The notes: generated by a model from the sequence alone, not told the origin. Shown: positions 25,743 through 35,831, numbered from the stretch's first letter. The stretch: 36,494 nt of DNA from Methylococcales bacterium (GCA_018672285.1 JABHGC010000004.1:1-36494), one strand, 5' to 3'. Translations and numbers: made by a program.

Positions 25743-26333
25743 TGATTGCTTTTGCCAAACGAGTATTCGGTTGTTAGCAGGCATGGTGTGATCCATTATT
25801 AGTTTTAATCCAGCTTTTTCAGCTTCAGTGTTCACTGCTTCAAAGTCTCTGACGCCACTGTTGCTGTCTCTTTGTTTTAACCAAACATCAAATCTAGCAT
25901 TGCTTTCACTGGTAAATTGGCCGTCGTAATTGAAAGGGCCATACAAGCAAAAATAGCCACCCGAAGAGAGTAATTTTCCCACTCCTTTGAATAAATTGAT
26001 GGCACTTTTCCAACTCATGATATGAACAGTATTGGCACTAAAAACAGCGTCAGTTGCTTGAATGCCCCAGTCGTCCTGATCTACGTTTAAGTGTATTGGT
26101 GCTGCAATATTGGTTAAAGCGCTGTCGTTTAGCCAGGCGTTGATGCCCTCATGATATTGCGCTTGGTCACTCGTCTGCCAATGTAGGTGTGGCATTTTTT
26201 CTGCAAAAAAAACGGCATGCTGCCCTGTGCCGCTACCAATTTCGAGCACTGTTTTAAGATCAGAAAAATACGGCTGAATGACTTCTAAAATAGGGTCTTG
26301 ATTCTGATCGCAAGACTCGGAATAAGGTTTCAT
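25731..26333 (-). CDS. DUF938 SAM-dependent methyltransferase-like protein
   Basis: The 200-aa product fits the DUF938 family (class I methyltransferase fold). The family's typical start MKPYSESCDQNQDPIL supports the ATG at 26333; an upstream in-frame ATG at 26423 would add 30 residues unlike the family. Motif I, VLEIGSGTGQHAVFFA (about 29-44), is the SAM-binding glycine loop, followed by conserved ANTVHIMSW and LYGPFNYDGQF segments. The substrate is unknown. It is the last gene of the minus-strand run, 116 bases after the PfaA-like gene, so co-transcription is plausible but not certain. It overlaps the convergent DUF2058 gene by 12 bases. Confidence 0.9.
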   Translation of the reverse strand: MKPYSESCDQNQDPILEVIQPYFSDLKTVLEIGSGTGQHAVFFAEKMPHLHWQTSDQAQYHEGINAWLNDSALTNIAAPIHLNVDQDDWGIQATDAVFSANTVHIMSWKSAINLFKGVGKLLSSGGYFCLYGPFNYDGQFTSESNARFDVWLKQRDSNSGVRDFEAVNTEAEKAGLKLIMDHTMPANNRILVWQKQSLPR

Positions 26334-26449
26334 GGGTTTCTCAAATGCAAGTTGAATGGGTATCCCAATGGGTATAGCGCATATGGGGCTTTTAAAAATA
26401 CTCGATGCAGCCAGTGAATACAATGCTATGAAATTCAGTGTTTCTTTGG

Positions 26450-29400
26450 TTAAGAGGCATACATGTGTAACCCATTAACGCAGGCGAAAATGTGTCCGCT
26501 GTCACTCTCAAGTCGCGCATTGAATTGCTGGTGTGCTTTGGTGTGTTGAGTGCATTGAAGGGTGCAGGTTAGATGTTCAGGCCAGGTTTGATCTTGTTCT
26601 AGCCACAGTTCATCAATGGCTGTTGGTAATGGCTTGACTTGATGTGTTTGATGGCTCCATAGGATGGCAAGTTGTAATATTCCATCCAGGGCAATGACGG
26701 GGAATTGATCTGTTTGAGTATGGCTAAATTTGGCCGATGCCTTATCTTGATCGAATGCGACCAGTGCTTGTATCACCTGAAATACGCCTTGGTGAAACAG
26801 AACCTCTGAATAGGCTTGTTGAACGTTAATGTGCCAAGGTGTGTTTGAGTTTAGCGTGATGGGAGTCTGAGCCATTGGTGTGATTAATTGTAATGCTTGA
26901 TAATGTAATTGGTCAGCTGAAAAGAGCTGCCATTGGTCCTGTTGGCATTTGAGGTTAAGTGTTGTTTGAGGGCTGGGGTTTTGGATGCCGTGTAGTAATT
27001 TGATCTGACTTAAGCCTGTAATAGCATTGAGCTGTTTTGCCAGTGTGTAAATCCAACCAGCCGCCATCGTCATAGGAACAATAGCTTCATTGTTTATTTG
27101 ATGGTTTTGGATTAACTGCAACTCCTCGGTTGTTAAAGAAAACGAGTGTTGAGGGTGTGTGTCTGGCAGAGACAACAAATCGTTATGGTTGTTATCTGGG
27201 GATACAGGGGTGACGATAACTTGTGTTGCCTGGCAAGGTTTGATGAGCATTTCTCTAAATAAAATAGTGCCTTGTTTTATAGGAATTAAGCACACGTTAT
27301 TCTGTTCGAAATGTTGTTTTAAAGCGGGGGTGACCATTCCTCCATCCCATGCTCCCCAGTTATAAGCCTTGATAATGGCATTTGGCTTGGCGGCTTTTAA
27401 ATGTGTGCAGTAGTGGTTAAGTACTTGGTTTGCTGCGGCATAGTCACTTTGTCCTGGGTTACCACTGGCTGCAGCAATCGATGAAAATGCGATAACGGTG
27501 TTGATGGGGTCTGTTTTTGTTGCTGCGATTAAATTGGCAAAACCGGTGACCTTCGTGCGGTATACCCGCTTGAATTGTTCCATCGATTTGTCTTCAATAC
27601 GTTTGTCCTCAAGTGTGCCAGCCGCATGAATTAAGCCGTAAATAGCACCAAAACGCTTTCTCACGGCTTCCAGGCAAGCATTTAATTCGACTCGGTTAGT
27701 CACATCACAGGTGTAGTAAGCGGCATGGATGTGTTGTTTTTCAAGGTAAGATAAGGTGGCTTTGATTTCTTGGCTTGCCAGGATGTTCTTGGCTTTTTGT
27801 TTTAATTCAATCGGCTTGAGGGCGCTAAACTCGGGTAAAGTGGATAAAGCTTGTGTCAGGGTGACAATATCGGTGATATTTTCACAGGTTTTTGGTGTTT
27901 TACAGGTTTTTGTGCTGCCTAGTAATACTAATTTGACCGGTAATTTGTGAATCATCCTTTTTAAGCAAGCGGCTGTTATTCCTCTTGCACCACCTGTAAC
28001 AATGACCGTTGATAAAGGCAATAAAACAGGTTTTTGGCAGTGAGGTACGATTGCCGATAATGACTCGACTTCTCTCATTAAGGTCTCTAAATAACGAATG
28101 CTTAAGTGGCTACTCGTATCGCTCAATTCTGACTCAATGATGTCGGATATTTGACCCGGTGTATGATTGGCTTGTTTGATGTCAATGCAAAAAACACGGC
28201 TGTCAGGCCATTCTTTATTCGCTGTTTTACAAAACCCAGGTAGCCCTGAAAGCCAAGGGCTTAAGTCGCTGTCCTGTAGGGTGATGAATTTGAGCTGTTT
28301 GGGTTGTTGCTTTGCAAATTGTTGGGCAACTGAGAATATTTGGTATTGAATGAGTTCAGCTTGCTCAGGTGTCTGGCACTCAGCCAGTGCATGGGTACAA
28401 ATGATATGCTCTTGAGTATGACTGGTTTCATCACATGAATAGGCTTTATAACCTTGTTGGGTTAAGTGCCTGGCGATATTTTGGCTTATATCTGTATTGG
28501 GTAATACGGCAATGGGAGTGCTTTTAGTGCTGGGTTCTCCAATAGAAACACAGGGCGTATTGACAAAAATGAGTTCATGCAGTTGAAGTGTTATCGATTT
28601 TGAGTCGGTATCGGGGCTTTGAGGTGCGTTTTCTATTGTGTTCGATGCTTCTGGTTTGTCTGTGTGGTTAGCAAATTGATTGAGAATACCTTCAAGTGTG
28701 TTGCATTGACTGAACGCTTGCGGGTCAAGTTCATTGGGGAGTGCATCTTGGCATGCGGAGAGTATTTCTACTCGTTTAATGGAATCAATGCCTAGGCCAG
28801 ATTCTAACGGCAGGGTTAAATCAAGTAGGTCGACTGGGTAGCCAGTTTTATCTGCCACAATAGACAGCAAGATGTGTTTGATGTCTAGGGTTGGAGTGTG
28901 TTCGGTATGGGCTTGTGGTGTCTGTGTGTTGCCATAACAGGCATCAAATATTGCTTGAATGGTTTCAAGATTGGATAAAGCATTGGCATCAATATGCTCA
29001 GGTGCTAACCCTTGCTCTTGTGCTGCGGAAAGAATTTCAACACGCTTGATGGAGTCAACGCCTAAATCTTGTTCTAACGCCATGTCTGGTAAAATGCTGG
29101 TAGCAGGATACCCTGTTTTATCTGCGACTAATTGAACCCACTGTTGAAGTGTGGCAGGTGTATTGCTGCTGCTTTTAACGGGCGTGGTTGGCGTGTCAAC
29201 AATGACGGTATTATTGCTCTCGCCTTGATAGCAGGCATCAAAAATAGCTTGTATGGTGTCGAGGTTTGAGAGCGTGTTGGCGTCAATGTGCTCTGGCGCA
29301 AGTCCTTGCTCTTGTGCAGAGGATAAAATTTCAACACGTTTAATTGAGTCAATGCCTAAGTCTTGTTCTAGTGCCATCTCAGGATGAATACTGGCAGCAG

Positions 29401-32400
29401 GGTAGCCTGTTTTATCTGCAACTAACTCAATCCACCGCTGTAAAGTCGATGTGTCACTGATGGAGATAGCTGTTTTGGTTGATTCTATTTTAAGGGTGCT
29501 TTGAGGGAGGGGTGGGGCAGTTTGGTAGCAAGCATCGTAGATGGCTTGTATGGTTTCTAAGCTGGATAATGTATTCGCATCAATATTGTCAGGGGCAAGC
29601 CCTGACTCTTGTGCAGAGGATAAAATCTCAACACGTTTGATAGAGTCAATACCTAAGTCTTGTTCTAAAGCCATATCAGGATGAATGCTTGATTTAGGAT
29701 AACCGGTTTTTTCAGCAACCAATGCAATCCAGGATGACAAGGTATTGTTGTTATTGTTGTTTTTTTCGGGCAGTGATGGTGTTTCTATCGGTTTGCTTGT
29801 TGGCAGGTTTGAAGCTGGTTCTTCTTCTGGTTGTGCTGCTATCGCTGGAGTGACCTGGGGTGGCGTTGGTAATGTTTGGCTAGACGGTGCGGATGTATTT
29901 GCGACAATCTCCGTTCTGTTGAATGTTGGTTCTGGGGCGCTATTGGTGTTGCCGTGATCTGACGATAATTGCTGCAAAACAGTTTGTGCTGTGGCTAAAA
30001 AGGCTTTATGACTGTCGGCCATGGTATCTTGAAACGACTGGTGAGCGACCAACGTTTGAGATTGTAGTGTCAGCAGTTGGTTTATGGCAGGATGTGCCGC
30101 AGGTGTCGGTTCAACTGGTCTTGGTGGTGCCGCTATAGTCTCGGGATTAGGTTGTGGTATGCCTGCTTGGCCTTCTTTGGGCGGGTAGGGCTTGCCATGG
30201 TTGTGGCCGCTGATATCGACGCAGTGCTCACCATTGGCATCTAGAGATTGATCTATCCTAAAATTCTCCCATAAAACACTTGGATCAAGTGGGTAGCCTT
30301 GCACACAAAGATCACCAATCCCTTTCCAGAAAGCGGTTAAATCTTGTTGTTTGTCATTGAACGATAAAACCGTGATCGCTCGGTTATCAGCACATTGTTG
30401 GATCAATTTGCACAGCTTTTTATCGGGGCCTACTTCGACAAAAGTGGTGTACCCTTGTTGTAATAACCGCTCAACTTGAATTTGAAACTGAACCGGGCTT
30501 GCAATTTGATTGGCCAGCAGCTCTGCGATTTCACTTGGGTTGTCAGGGTAACTTTGGGCCGTTACATTGGATGAAATAGGAATAATAGGCTTTTTAAAGT
30601 CTATTGTTGAAATATTTTTTAAGAACTCATCGGCGCAAGGCTGCATTTCTTTGCTGTGGAAAGCGGCAGCTACATTGAGCTTAGTCTGTTTGATTTTATG
30701 AGATTTACAGTGTTGTATAATGATATCTATTTCTGTCAGTGGGCCAGACAGGATCACTTGAGAAGGGCTGTTCATGTTGGCTAAAATAGTGTGGCTAGTT
30801 GCACAGTCTGTGAGTAACTGTTTTGCAGTCGGGGTATCTGTTTGTAGTGCGAGCATACCTGATGGATGATCAACCGTATTCAGCATTGCCTGACCACGTA
30901 AATTGGCAAGTTGCAGCGCTTGAGTCTCAGTGATGCTGCCTGCCTGATGCAGCGCTAATATTTCACCAAAACTATGGCCGAGTGTTGCATCTGGTTGCCA
31001 ACCCATTTTATCCAGTAAGCGTTTTAAGCTTAAAGACATAGCCGCAATAGCTGGCTGAGCGATATGGGTTTGGGTCAACGCCTCTGTATTTTTTACAGGG
31101 TTTGAAGGCCAGGTGGTCGCTGGGAATGTTTTTTGGCGAACCTCATCTGTTATGTTTTCATCTTGCCATACTGATTTTGATTCAGTGAAATAACACGCTA
31201 AATCTAGCCCCATATCGATGTATTGACTGCCTTGCCCTGAAAATATGGTTGCCATTTTTCCTGGTTGATCAGTACTGTTTCGATAGTTGATGCCATCAAT
31301 TGAATAAGGGTGCCCTGTTGCCAATAGTTGTTTGGTGGTGTTTAGGCAATCTTCTAGTGACAGGCTAACCCAAGCCATTCGGCAAGGGTGTTTGGCATTG
31401 AATTGTTGCTGTGCTTGTTTGATGTTGTGCAAGTAGTCTTGGGTGTTTTGACATTGTTGAAATTGTAACAGTGTGGCGGTTAAATTTTCGGTGGTTTGTG
31501 CTGAAATAAGAACCAGCTCACTGGGTAAGGCTCGAAATGGTTTGGCTTTGTTGTGGCCTTCATACTCTTCTATAGTGGCATGGAAGTTACTGCCACCAAA
31601 ACCAAAGGCACTCACGGATGCGCGTCGAGGGTGGTTTTTAGGGCGGAACCACGGTTTTAATTGGGTGTTTAAATAGAAGCTACTTTGTTCAGTGAGTGCA
31701 CTATTTGGCTGGTCAATTTTTAATGTGGCCGGTAGCACACCTTGTTGTACCGCCATGATGATTTTAAATAAACCCGCTGAACCTGCGGCAGCTTTTGTAT
31801 GGCCAATTTGTGATTTGATAGAGCCTAAAGCACAAGGGTTCTTCCGTTCAGGTTTAAATGCAGCCATTAATCCTGCTAACTCTGCTTTATCACCTGCAAG
31901 CGTACCTGTGCCATGTGCCTCGACTAAATCAACGGTATGGGTGTCGTAACCGGCATATTGGTAAGCTCGCTCGATGGCCAGAGCTTGACCTTCTGGTCGT
32001 GGCGCGTAAACACTGGTTGACTTTCCATCAGATGAAGCGCCAAGCCCCTTTAAAACGGCATAAATGGGGTTGCCATCGCGCTCTGCATCTTCTAGCCGTT
32101 TTAATGCAAACATGCCAAGGCCTTCACCAATGATGGTGCCATCCGCTGCCGCAGAAAAAGGTCTACAGTCACCTGTTTTAGAAAAAGCCGGTGTTTTACT
32201 GAAACACATATACATTAATATGTCGTTTAAGGTATCAACGCCTCCAGCAATCACCAGGTTAGAATGGCCACTATGAAGTTCGTTAACCGCAATTTGCACG
32301 GCAGACAACGTACTGGCGCAAGCGGCATCGACCACACAATTGCTACCATGTAGATCTAAGCGGTTGGCAATTCGGCCTGAAATGACGTTGCTCAGTAAGC

Positions 32401-32944
32401 CAGGGAATGCATTCTCACCCCAAGGGACATAACTGTCGGCAATACGCTGGCTAATTTTATCTACTTGGGACTCAGCCAGCCCTTCTTCACGCATCGCTTT
32501 TACCCAAATCGGTTTTTGCAAGCGGCTGACCAAATCGTGCAATAGCTCAGTGGCTGAGGCGACCCCTAAAACAACACTCATTTTGCTGCGGTCAATGTCA
32601 TCTGAAAACTGGCCGTGATAGGCGTCGTTAAGTACTTGTTTGGCGACGATGAGCGCTAATACCTGCGAACTGTCGATATTATTTAACGTGTTTGGGGGGA
32701 TGCCAAACGCCATAGGGTCAAATTTAACAGGCGGTATAAATCCGCCTTTTTGGCAATATGTTTTATCCTCGGCTTTTGGGTCTGCATCGTAATAGTCGGA
32801 GGTGAGCCAATGCTCTGCAGCGACAGGCTTAATGGCATCGTGACCTTGCAATATGTTTTGCCAAAAGCTGGCAGAGCCTTTGGCATCAGGGAATAAGGTG
32901 CTAACACCGACAATGGCAATGGGTTCAAACGCAGATTTAGGCAT
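26450..32944 (-). CDS. PfaA-like multidomain polyketide/fatty acid synthase
   Basis: The 2164-aa iterative synthase is of the Pfa (PUFA synthase) type. Domains in order: ketosynthase (about 5-460) with Cys209 in DAACAST, His in VEAHGTGT and IGHTKAAAG; acyltransferase (about 560-880) with Ser658 in GHSFGE; a Pro/Gln-rich linker (about 930-1060); four ACPs with phosphopantetheine sites at Ser1101, 1200, 1298 and 1388 (LG(I/V)DSIKR); ketoreductase (about 1430-1870) with TGGARG at 1650 and Tyr1835 in YAAAN; and a C-terminal hot-dog/DH-like region (about 1900-2164) with His1948 in a degenerate NHQINNEAIVP motif. It therefore elongates and reduces an acyl chain on its own ACPs. It lies 62 bases after the PfaD gene, which would supply enoyl reduction. 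PfaB, PfaC and a PPTase gene are absent. The KS motif DAACAST differs from the DAACAGS I recall for EPA synthases, so a non-PUFA lipid product is possible. Confidence 0.92.
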   Translation of the reverse strand: MPKSAFEPIAIVGVSTLFPDAKGSASFWQNILQGHDAIKPVAAEHWLTSDYYDADPKAEDKTYCQKGGFIPPVKFDPMAFGIPPNTLNNIDSSQVLALIVAKQVLNDAYHGQFSDDIDRSKMSVVLGVASATELLHDLVSRLQKPIWVKAMREEGLAESQVDKISQRIADSYVPWGENAFPGLLSNVISGRIANRLDLHGSNCVVDAACASTLSAVQIAVNELHSGHSNLVIAGGVDTLNDILMYMCFSKTPAFSKTGDCRPFSAAADGTIIGEGLGMFALKRLEDAERDGNPIYAVLKGLGASSDGKSTSVYAPRPEGQALAIERAYQYAGYDTHTVDLVEAHGTGTLAGDKAELAGLMAAFKPERKNPCALGSIKSQIGHTKAAAGSAGLFKIIMAVQQGVLPATLKIDQPNSALTEQSSFYLNTQLKPWFRPKNHPRRASVSAFGFGGSNFHATIEEYEGHNKAKPFRALPSELVLISAQTTENLTATLLQFQQCQNTQDYLHNIKQAQQQFNAKHPCRMAWVSLSLEDCLNTTKQLLATGHPYSIDGINYRNSTDQPGKMATIFSGQGSQYIDMGLDLACYFTESKSVWQDENITDEVRQKTFPATTWPSNPVKNTEALTQTHIAQPAIAAMSLSLKRLLDKMGWQPDATLGHSFGEILALHQAGSITETQALQLANLRGQAMLNTVDHPSGMLALQTDTPTAKQLLTDCATSHTILANMNSPSQVILSGPLTEIDIIIQHCKSHKIKQTKLNVAAAFHSKEMQPCADEFLKNISTIDFKKPIIPISSNVTAQSYPDNPSEIAELLANQIASPVQFQIQVERLLQQGYTTFVEVGPDKKLCKLIQQCADNRAITVLSFNDKQQDLTAFWKGIGDLCVQGYPLDPSVLWENFRIDQSLDANGEHCVDISGHNHGKPYPPKEGQAGIPQPNPETIAAPPRPVEPTPAAHPAINQLLTLQSQTLVAHQSFQDTMADSHKAFLATAQTVLQQLSSDHGNTNSAPEPTFNRTEIVANTSAPSSQTLPTPPQVTPAIAAQPEEEPASNLPTSKPIETPSLPEKNNNNNNTLSSWIALVAEKTGYPKSSIHPDMALEQDLGIDSIKRVEILSSAQESGLAPDNIDANTLSSLETIQAIYDACYQTAPPLPQSTLKIESTKTAISISDTSTLQRWIELVADKTGYPAASIHPEMALEQDLGIDSIKRVEILSSAQEQGLAPEHIDANTLSNLDTIQAIFDACYQGESNNTVIVDTPTTPVKSSSNTPATLQQWVQLVADKTGYPATSILPDMALEQDLGVDSIKRVEILSAAQEQGLAPEHIDANALSNLETIQAIFDACYGNTQTPQAHTEHTPTLDIKHILLSIVADKTGYPVDLLDLTLPLESGLGIDSIKRVEILSACQDALPNELDPQAFSQCNTLEGILNQFANHTDKPEASNTIENAPQSPDTDSKSITLQLHELIFVNTPCVSIGEPSTKSTPIAVLPNTDISQNIARHLTQQGYKAYSCDETSHTQEHIICTHALAECQTPEQAELIQYQIFSVAQQFAKQQPKQLKFITLQDSDLSPWLSGLPGFCKTANKEWPDSRVFCIDIKQANHTPGQISDIIESELSDTSSHLSIRYLETLMREVESLSAIVPHCQKPVLLPLSTVIVTGGARGITAACLKRMIHKLPVKLVLLGSTKTCKTPKTCENITDIVTLTQALSTLPEFSALKPIELKQKAKNILASQEIKATLSYLEKQHIHAAYYTCDVTNRVELNACLEAVRKRFGAIYGLIHAAGTLEDKRIEDKSMEQFKRVYRTKVTGFANLIAATKTDPINTVIAFSSIAAASGNPGQSDYAAANQVLNHYCTHLKAAKPNAIIKAYNWGAWDGGMVTPALKQHFEQNNVCLIPIKQGTILFREMLIKPCQATQVIVTPVSPDNNHNDLLSLPDTHPQHSFSLTTEELQLIQNHQINNEAIVPMTMAAGWIYTLAKQLNAITGLSQIKLLHGIQNPSPQTTLNLKCQQDQWQLFSADQLHYQALQLITPMAQTPITLNSNTPWHINVQQAYSEVLFHQGVFQVIQALVAFDQDKASAKFSHTQTDQFPVIALDGILQLAILWSHQTHQVKPLPTAIDELWLEQDQTWPEHLTCTLQCTQHTKAHQQFNARLESDSGHIFACVNGLHMYAS
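28690..29740 (-). repeat. Tandem array of four ACP domains
   Basis: Four acyl-carrier units lie in the PfaA-like gene, with active serine codons at 29642-29644, 29345-29347, 29051-29053 and 28781-28783 (spacings 297, 294 and 270 bases). The first three are nearly identical in protein and very similar in DNA (repeated TGYP, EQDLG, SIKRVEILS, AQE and LAP segments). The fourth is diverged. Multiple ACPs are characteristic of Pfa synthases and raise flux. Confidence 0.9.
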
Positions 32945-33006
32945 ATCACTTAGGTCTAACTATAAAAGGCTAATATTCAATAATAGCAGACACGCAGCCG
33001 TGTGTT

Positions 33007-34560
33007 TTAGGATAAGTGGATGGGCCTAGGTGGAAATTCAAAGCCTTCTGCTGAGAGTTCAAAGCCTGCGTTTTTTAATTGATTTGCTCGGGTGATGACG
33101 GCGGCACCCTCCATGAGGTTTAGCCCAATTTGACCGACAGTGCGTTCATTTAAATCTTCAAGGTACTGGCCTTTGACCCAACGGTTAAAGGCACCAAGAG
33201 CAGGGCCTGTCCAGATTTGGTAGTCGGCGCTGCGATGTTGTTCACCAGTGATGGCCCAGCGACTAGAAAGGCCTAAATACCAGCGAAAAATGAGCGCCAT
33301 TTTGTGCTTTTCATCTTGTTCTGCTCTAACGAGGTCTTGAGGGTTGTGCTGTTGTAAGTATGGCTGCGTCTCTTGCCAAACTGACTCAATGGGCTGCTGA
33401 AACCACGTGTTGAGTTTGTCTACGCTGTCTTGCGGAAGGTGTTGAATGCCATCGTAGCGTTTGTATAAATCATAAAGTTGGTTGGCTCGAACGGCAAATA
33501 GACTGCGTTTTTTTAAAACTTGCACCTTGACCCCAAGTTCAAACATATCGCCTGCAGCAGCCATCATAACATCGGTTTCTGTTGCTTCATGTAATGCCTG
33601 TTTGCCTGCATCTGAAAGACCAGATTCAATGCAGGGTTGATTGATAGAGGCTGTCAGAACGTAAGCGGCACCCATAGCGAATGCACCTGCCACAGCGTGT
33701 GGCGTGCCTAAGCCGCCTGCGGCACCAATCCGAATATTTTTGCAGCAGGGGTTGTCTAAGCTTAAGGATTGCCTGAGTTGTAATAAACTGGGCAGCAAAA
33801 CGTGTAGTGGCCTGTTGTCAGTATGGCCGCCAGAATCAGCCTCGGCAGTTATGTCGTCACAAACAGGGATCAGTCGGCCTAACTGTGTCTCATGCTCAGT
33901 TAAGTGGCCCTCGATGATAAGCTGTTGCAGGAGTTTCTCGGGTGCCGGTAGCATGAGTTTTTCGGCCACCTCAACTCGAGACACTTTACCAAACAGGTGT
34001 TGTTTTCGCAGAATGTGTCCTTGTGAGTCTTGAGTGAGACCGTGATAGGCATATTTGACTAAGGCGGGTGTTAAGGTCATAAAAGCTGAAGCGGACGCAC
34101 GCTTGACGTGGTGCTTTAAAAAGAGATCAACGGTGGCGATTTCTAGCTCAGGGTGTTGTGGGGTGTGAATTAAATTGGCCCCCCAAGCTTGCTTGGGGAG
34201 TGCTTGGTTTAAGGTGATGAGGTGTTGCTCTGTTGCAGAGAGTGGTAAACCTGCCGAGCCTAAAAAGCCGAGCATACCGTTTTTTGCAGCAGCAATGACC
34301 ATGTTTGGAGTTGCTATCCCATTGGCCATTTCCCCGGTGACGTAAGCAAACCTAAGTTGATGGGTGTGCTTGAACTTGGGATCGCCAAGGTATTCTGGAT
34401 AGAGTGGAGGAAGTTGCCCTAATGGCTGCCAGTCTGTTGGCTTTTCTGGGGAGGTGCTTAAGGCATTTTGAAATGCTTGGTTTTGATATAAATAGACAGT
34501 TTTACGCGGGTCTTGAATGGCTTGGCTAAATTGGCTGGGGCTTGTATAGAGATTGCTCAT
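33007..34560 (-). CDS. pfaD: PfaD-type trans-acting enoyl reductase
   Basis: The 517-aa product is the FMN-dependent enoyl reductase subunit of Pfa-type synthases (2-nitropropane dioxygenase-like TIM barrel). It reduces enoyl-ACP intermediates in trans. Visible family features are the N-terminal PLGQLPPLYPEYLGD and FAYVTGEMANGIA segments, and the glycine-rich FMN phosphate-binding stretch GAAGGLGTPHAVAGAFAMGA (about residue 275-295). The TDVMMAAAGDMFELGVKVQV and SLFAVRANQLYDLYKRYDGI blocks are near-diagnostic of PfaD. Length is close to the usual 530-550 aa. It precedes the PfaA-like gene by 62 bases on the same strand, whereas in EPA/DHA clusters pfaD usually follows pfaC. The Shine-Dalgarno sequence is weak. 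Confidence 0.93.
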   Translation of the reverse strand: MSNLYTSPSQFSQAIQDPRKTVYLYQNQAFQNALSTSPEKPTDWQPLGQLPPLYPEYLGDPKFKHTHQLRFAYVTGEMANGIATPNMVIAAAKNGMLGFLGSAGLPLSATEQHLITLNQALPKQAWGANLIHTPQHPELEIATVDLFLKHHVKRASASAFMTLTPALVKYAYHGLTQDSQGHILRKQHLFGKVSRVEVAEKLMLPAPEKLLQQLIIEGHLTEHETQLGRLIPVCDDITAEADSGGHTDNRPLHVLLPSLLQLRQSLSLDNPCCKNIRIGAAGGLGTPHAVAGAFAMGAAYVLTASINQPCIESGLSDAGKQALHEATETDVMMAAAGDMFELGVKVQVLKKRSLFAVRANQLYDLYKRYDGIQHLPQDSVDKLNTWFQQPIESVWQETQPYLQQHNPQDLVRAEQDEKHKMALIFRWYLGLSSRWAITGEQHRSADYQIWTGPALGAFNRWVKGQYLEDLNERTVGQIGLNLMEGAAVITRANQLKNAGFELSAEGFEFPPRPIHLS

Positions 34561-34622
34561 AGAGGGCTGCCTACTCCGTTACGGTACAATTGTTTGAATG
34601 TGCACGCATGTTGCTATTCAAT

Positions 34623-35831
34623 TTATATTTCTTCTGAGACGATCAATCGAGAAAATTCAAACGCACTGGTGAAAGCAGGAGAGACGGCGTTTAACACATG
34701 AACCGTATTTTCTAGTCTTTTGACAATAAAATCCATCTCTAATTGGTGCGTTTTCGTGTTGACCAGTTGAGCTCTAATGCCTACCTTTTGGCTGGGTTCT
34801 AAATGCTTGGGTTGCAAGTTAGGGACGAGTGCTTGGGCGTGTTTTAAAAATTGTGACTTCAGGCTCTTTTTGAGTTCTGAGTGTGCATATTGGCGAAAGC
34901 CTTGCTGGTTGAACCAATATTGTTTGCTTAAATGGGTGCCTATCTCGATGGCTTCAGAGGCTTTAACACCTTTTATGCCATGATAATTTTCACGGCCTAG
35001 TACAGGTATGGCTGAGGGGCCAAAGTACACGGAGCCATTCATGTCTTTAACGGTATGAATGCCTAAAAAAGGCACATTTAAATCTGGCACTGGATAGATT
35101 AGCCCATTGAAGTGTAAATCTGATTTTTTAGAGAGCTGAAAATAGCTGCCTTTAAAGGGCAGTATCGTGTATTCATCGGCGAGCTTGAAACGTTTTGCAA
35201 TGTGGTCAGCGTATAACCCTGTGCAGTTGTACAAGGTTGTATAGTGAATGTGTTGCCCATTCATCGTAATGCAGTCATTTTGAGGGTCTACCTGGTATTG
35301 CTGAGCATTAGTGTGGAAAGATACGGCTTTTTGACTTAAGCGTTCAACCAGGCAATTTAAAATGGCTTTTGGGTTAATGACAGCGGTTTGCGGTGAATGT
35401 AGTGCTCGGCCGGTGATGGTATAGGCCTGTGGTTCAATGTGTTTGAGCTCAGTTTTATCAATAATGTGGACGTCTGCGCCGTTGTTTTTTCCTCTGGTAT
35501 GCAGCGTTTCTAGTAATGGATCATCGTCTTGTTTTAAGGGGATAATAACCTTGCCATAGGCCTTAATCGGTAAGTCGTTCTGATGGCAGAAATCAGTCAT
35601 TAATTGTGCACCTTTAGCGCACACTTTGGCTTTTAAGGTGTTTTCAGGATAATAAATACCAGAGTGTAAAACACCACTGTTGCGCCCGCTGCTGTGTAAA
35701 CCAATGTGGGGTTCTTTTTCGATGATGCATATTCTGCAGTTTGGGTATTGCTGGAGCAAGGTTTTGGCCACTGAAAGCCCAATGATACCGGCGCCTAAGA
35801 TGACGAAATCAAATGTCTGTGTTTTAACCAT
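34623..35831 (-). CDS. lhgO: LhgO-like FAD-dependent L-2-hydroxyglutarate oxidase
   Basis: The 402-aa product belongs to the L-2-hydroxyglutarate oxidase/dehydrogenase branch of the DAO superfamily. The N-terminal FAD-binding Rossmann motif is VILGAGIIGLSVA (Gly13, Gly15, Gly18), followed by the family block SSGRNSGVLHSGIYYPENTLKA without the linking residues broken. Further matches are ILPFKGSYF, LIYPVPDLNVPFLGIHTVKD and a C-terminal VLNAVSPAFTSAFEFS. Known relatives oxidise L-2-hydroxyglutarate to 2-oxoglutarate and pass electrons to the quinone pool. It starts 9 bases after the lipoprotein stop and ends 62 bases before pfaD, so one operon is likely. A role on a hydroxy-acid linked to the synthase cannot be excluded. 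Confidence 0.87.
   Translation of the reverse strand: MVKTQTFDFVILGAGIIGLSVAKTLLQQYPNCRICIIEKEPHIGLHSSGRNSGVLHSGIYYPENTLKAKVCAKGAQLMTDFCHQNDLPIKAYGKVIIPLKQDDDPLLETLHTRGKNNGADVHIIDKTELKHIEPQAYTITGRALHSPQTAVINPKAILNCLVERLSQKAVSFHTNAQQYQVDPQNDCITMNGQHIHYTTLYNCTGLYADHIAKRFKLADEYTILPFKGSYFQLSKKSDLHFNGLIYPVPDLNVPFLGIHTVKDMNGSVYFGPSAIPVLGRENYHGIKGVKASEAIEIGTHLSKQYWFNQQGFRQYAHSELKKSLKSQFLKHAQALVPNLQPKHLEPSQKVGIRAQLVNTKTHQLEMDFIVKRLENTVHVLNAVSPAFTSAFEFSRLIVSEEI

Noticed and set aside
26334..26423. N-terminal extension of the DUF938 protein from an upstream ATG
   Set aside because: The family begins at MKPYSES; the 30 extra residues are unlike the family.
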